The notes below the pieces were generated by a model. It saw nothing but the letters and a program-made list of their open reading frames with translations, made no database searches and was not told the origin of the DNA. A program made the position numbers and the translations under genes. From positions 7,236,833 through 7,300,832 of the forward strand of contig NW_002060943.1 of NCBI RefSeq assembly GCF_000150275.1: DNA of 64,000 bases, given 5' to 3'. This stretch comes from Trichoplax adhaerens (taxonomy: Eukaryota; Placozoa; Uniplacotomia; Trichoplacea; Trichoplacidae). Of the stretch, positions 62,562 to 64,000 are shown piece after piece (position 1 is the first letter of the stretch; each line of letters opens with the position of its first letter).

Positions 62562-63388
62562 CAAATCCTGTGACTTTTCATAAATGTGAGTTTATGAAAG
62601 GCGAATGCGGCTGGAAACAATTACGAGCTGTTGACTTTACCGACTGGGAACGTGGTAAGTATATCAGTTTTATTACTCTACAATTTTTAATTTGCAGCTA
62701 TGTCGTTGCCAAAATTTTAATCGAAAATTTTGTCCAATAAATCAAATTAAATACTCTAATCAGGATTGCAAGAATAGCGCAAATTCCAGTTTACTATTGG
62801 GAATTTAGCTATAACTTCAATATCATAACCTGATTTCTTGTTCAATGCATATTTTCGTCTACTTTTAAAAGATGCTAAAATAGGAATGGTTCTCAATTCC
62901 AAATATGAGAACATTAATGGCCAATATGCGAATATGATTAGTCCCCCGATGGTGAAATCTCATGAAGCAAAATCAATTAGGGTATTCAGACATTAATGTA
63001 ACGGACATTTCCTCTTAGTTGTTACCGAAATTCGAAATTGAATTACATAAAGCTGGGTAGACAATTACCAGAAAACTTTAATCCATTCTATTTAGCGATC
63101 ACCAGCATTAGAGATAGATATTTCGTACGATGTAATCAAATAATGTGATAGTCAATAACAAATCGATAGACGAAGTAACATAAGCTTCATGCTTTCCATC
63201 ATCAGGTGCAAATCTCATTTGGATACAATGGTTCATACACCGGAAATTTATACGTTATGGTCATGTATCCGAAGTACAGTGATAAATTAAAAGTAATCGA
63301 TACAATCAACCCACAGTCGGCTTTACTTGGACCACTTACTATTACACGTTATCAAATATTCTTTTCTCCTCTATATACTGATTATCAG
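62562..63388 (+). CDS. MAM-domain protein exons (partial gene)
   Basis: Three exons, 62562-62654, 62872-62981 and 63206-63388, join in phase to give most of a MAM domain, an extracellular adhesion module. Exon 1 reads KCEFMKGECGWKQ and ends DFTDWERG, the classic C-x-F-E-x-G-x-C-G-W...D-W-x-R start. Exon 2 gives NINGQYANMISPP, the G-x-Y-A...L-x-S-P step. Exon 3 gives IRVQISFGYNGSYTGNLYVMV and ITRYQIFF. The cysteine that normally precedes the F-x-Y strand is absent. The acceptor at 62561 needs a preceding exon ending in phase 1, whereas the upstream ODC-like exon ends in phase 2, so the two are not simply one reading frame. No signal exon is firmly identified, and the 3' end lies outside the window. 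Confidence 0.7.
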
Positions 63389-63557
63389 GTATATCTTAAT
63401 ATTTTATTTTGGATATTTATGATATTGCAATATGATGTCAAAATTGCTTGATAGTAATTATTTACATGGTTATACCTTGCGAGTAAGCACCTTAAATTCT
63501 AATTGTTTCAATCAAAGTATAATGACTAAAATCACAATCAGTTATGCAATATATTAA

Positions 63558-64000
63558 TGTAATGAAATGAAATATGTAGAGATCAAGCTACAAAACTTTA
63601 ACAAACTTTCATTCTACTTTCGTAGCACTCCGGTCGACTTAACGCTAATACTTTGACACCAAATAAAATTTGGAGAAATAACCGAACAACAATTTATTTC
63701 AAAACAAAAATGGAGAGAAGTATAAACCGAACAACCGCACAAATACTTAGCTTTAAGTATTATTAAAATAAATGACAGACTTAAAAACTGTCAACGACCA
63801 AACAACCTTTCAAAAACAAGAACGTTTTAACTTACGACAATTCGACCCCGAAGGCCTTTTAAATTCAACAAGTTCTTCAAATAAAATCTTCTCCTACTCT
63901 CTCTCTAAATTTTCTAATTGCACTATCATTTATAGGCTCCGTAGAGCCGTCAGAGGTATTAAAACTAAACATTTGCTAACCAATCGCTCTAAGATCCGTT
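63558..64000 (+). mobile_element. Dispersed transposon-derived repeat, copy 2 (5' part, runs off the window)
   Basis: Plus-strand copy of the element at 42331-42775, about 9 in 10 bases alike by eye. It begins TGTAATGAAATGAAATATG. An ORF starts at 63772 (MTDLKTVNDQTTFQ...) and stays open for 76 codons to the window edge, with a Ser/Asn-rich then Arg-rich sequence. In copy 1 the same ORF is closed by a one-base insertion. The product is unrecognised; a gag-like protein or an accessory ORF of a retroelement would fit. Confidence 0.72.

Noticed and set aside
62420-62562. ODC-MAM fusion protein
   Set aside because: The donor at 62420 leaves phase 2 while the MAM acceptor at 62561 needs phase 1; no alternative site fixes this.

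Overview
The window is eukaryotic nuclear DNA. It is AT-rich, and its genes are split by many short GT-AG introns, mostly 70-200 bp. The proteins align closely with human orthologues (VWA8, glutathione reductase, dyskerin, HS1BP3, p24/TMED, sirtuins). Compact genes with vertebrate-like exon density, very AT-rich spacers and locus-specific minisatellites suggest an early-branching animal, most likely a placozoan (Trichoplax/Hoilungia type). That assignment is inference; a sponge or cnidarian is not excluded. All homology calls were made by reading translated exons against remembered family motifs, without a database search. Exon borders come from GT/AG sites and phase continuity, and every complete model below sums to a whole number of codons.

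Layout. 0.4-5.6 kb: two tandem class I sirtuin genes on the minus strand with matching exon structures, one with a mitochondrial-type N-terminus. 8.0-19.8 kb: a 51-exon VWA8 gene on the plus strand, encoding a three-P-loop AAA+/VWA mitochondrial ATPase. 20.1-24.5 kb: glutathione reductase on the minus strand, tail-to-tail with VWA8 and head-to-head with dyskerin (DKC1, 25.7-30.8 kb, plus). 30.8-34.1 kb: spacer with a tandem array.

34.1-40.1 and 43.7-49.4 kb: two paralogous single-pass receptors on the plus strand. Each has a signal peptide, a Cys-rich Ig domain, a second Ig domain, one membrane helix and an intracellular domain that looks like a very divergent TIR/SEFIR fold. The exon phases match and two exons have identical lengths. 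In the first receptor the intracellular tail has expanded into 20 helical units of about 13 residues, organised as 4 x 5. This pair is the best candidate in the window for an undescribed system.

50.9-53.1 kb: HS1BP3 (plus, PX domain), ending 61 bp from a p24 cargo receptor (TMED1/5 type, minus, 53.2-56.0 kb). 56-60.8 kb: mostly spacer, with one weak two-exon small-ORF candidate. 60.9-62.4 kb: the 5' exons of an ornithine decarboxylase-like gene, followed directly by exons of a MAM-domain gene (62.6-63.4 kb) and then by a transposon-derived repeat running to the window edge. That repeat is present in inverted orientation at 42.3-42.8 kb.

Large introns and spacers hold tandem arrays whose units appear unrelated from locus to locus: 7.3, 26.2, 32.3, 35, 38, 40.5, 44, 46, 48.7, 51.2 and 54.5-55.7 kb.
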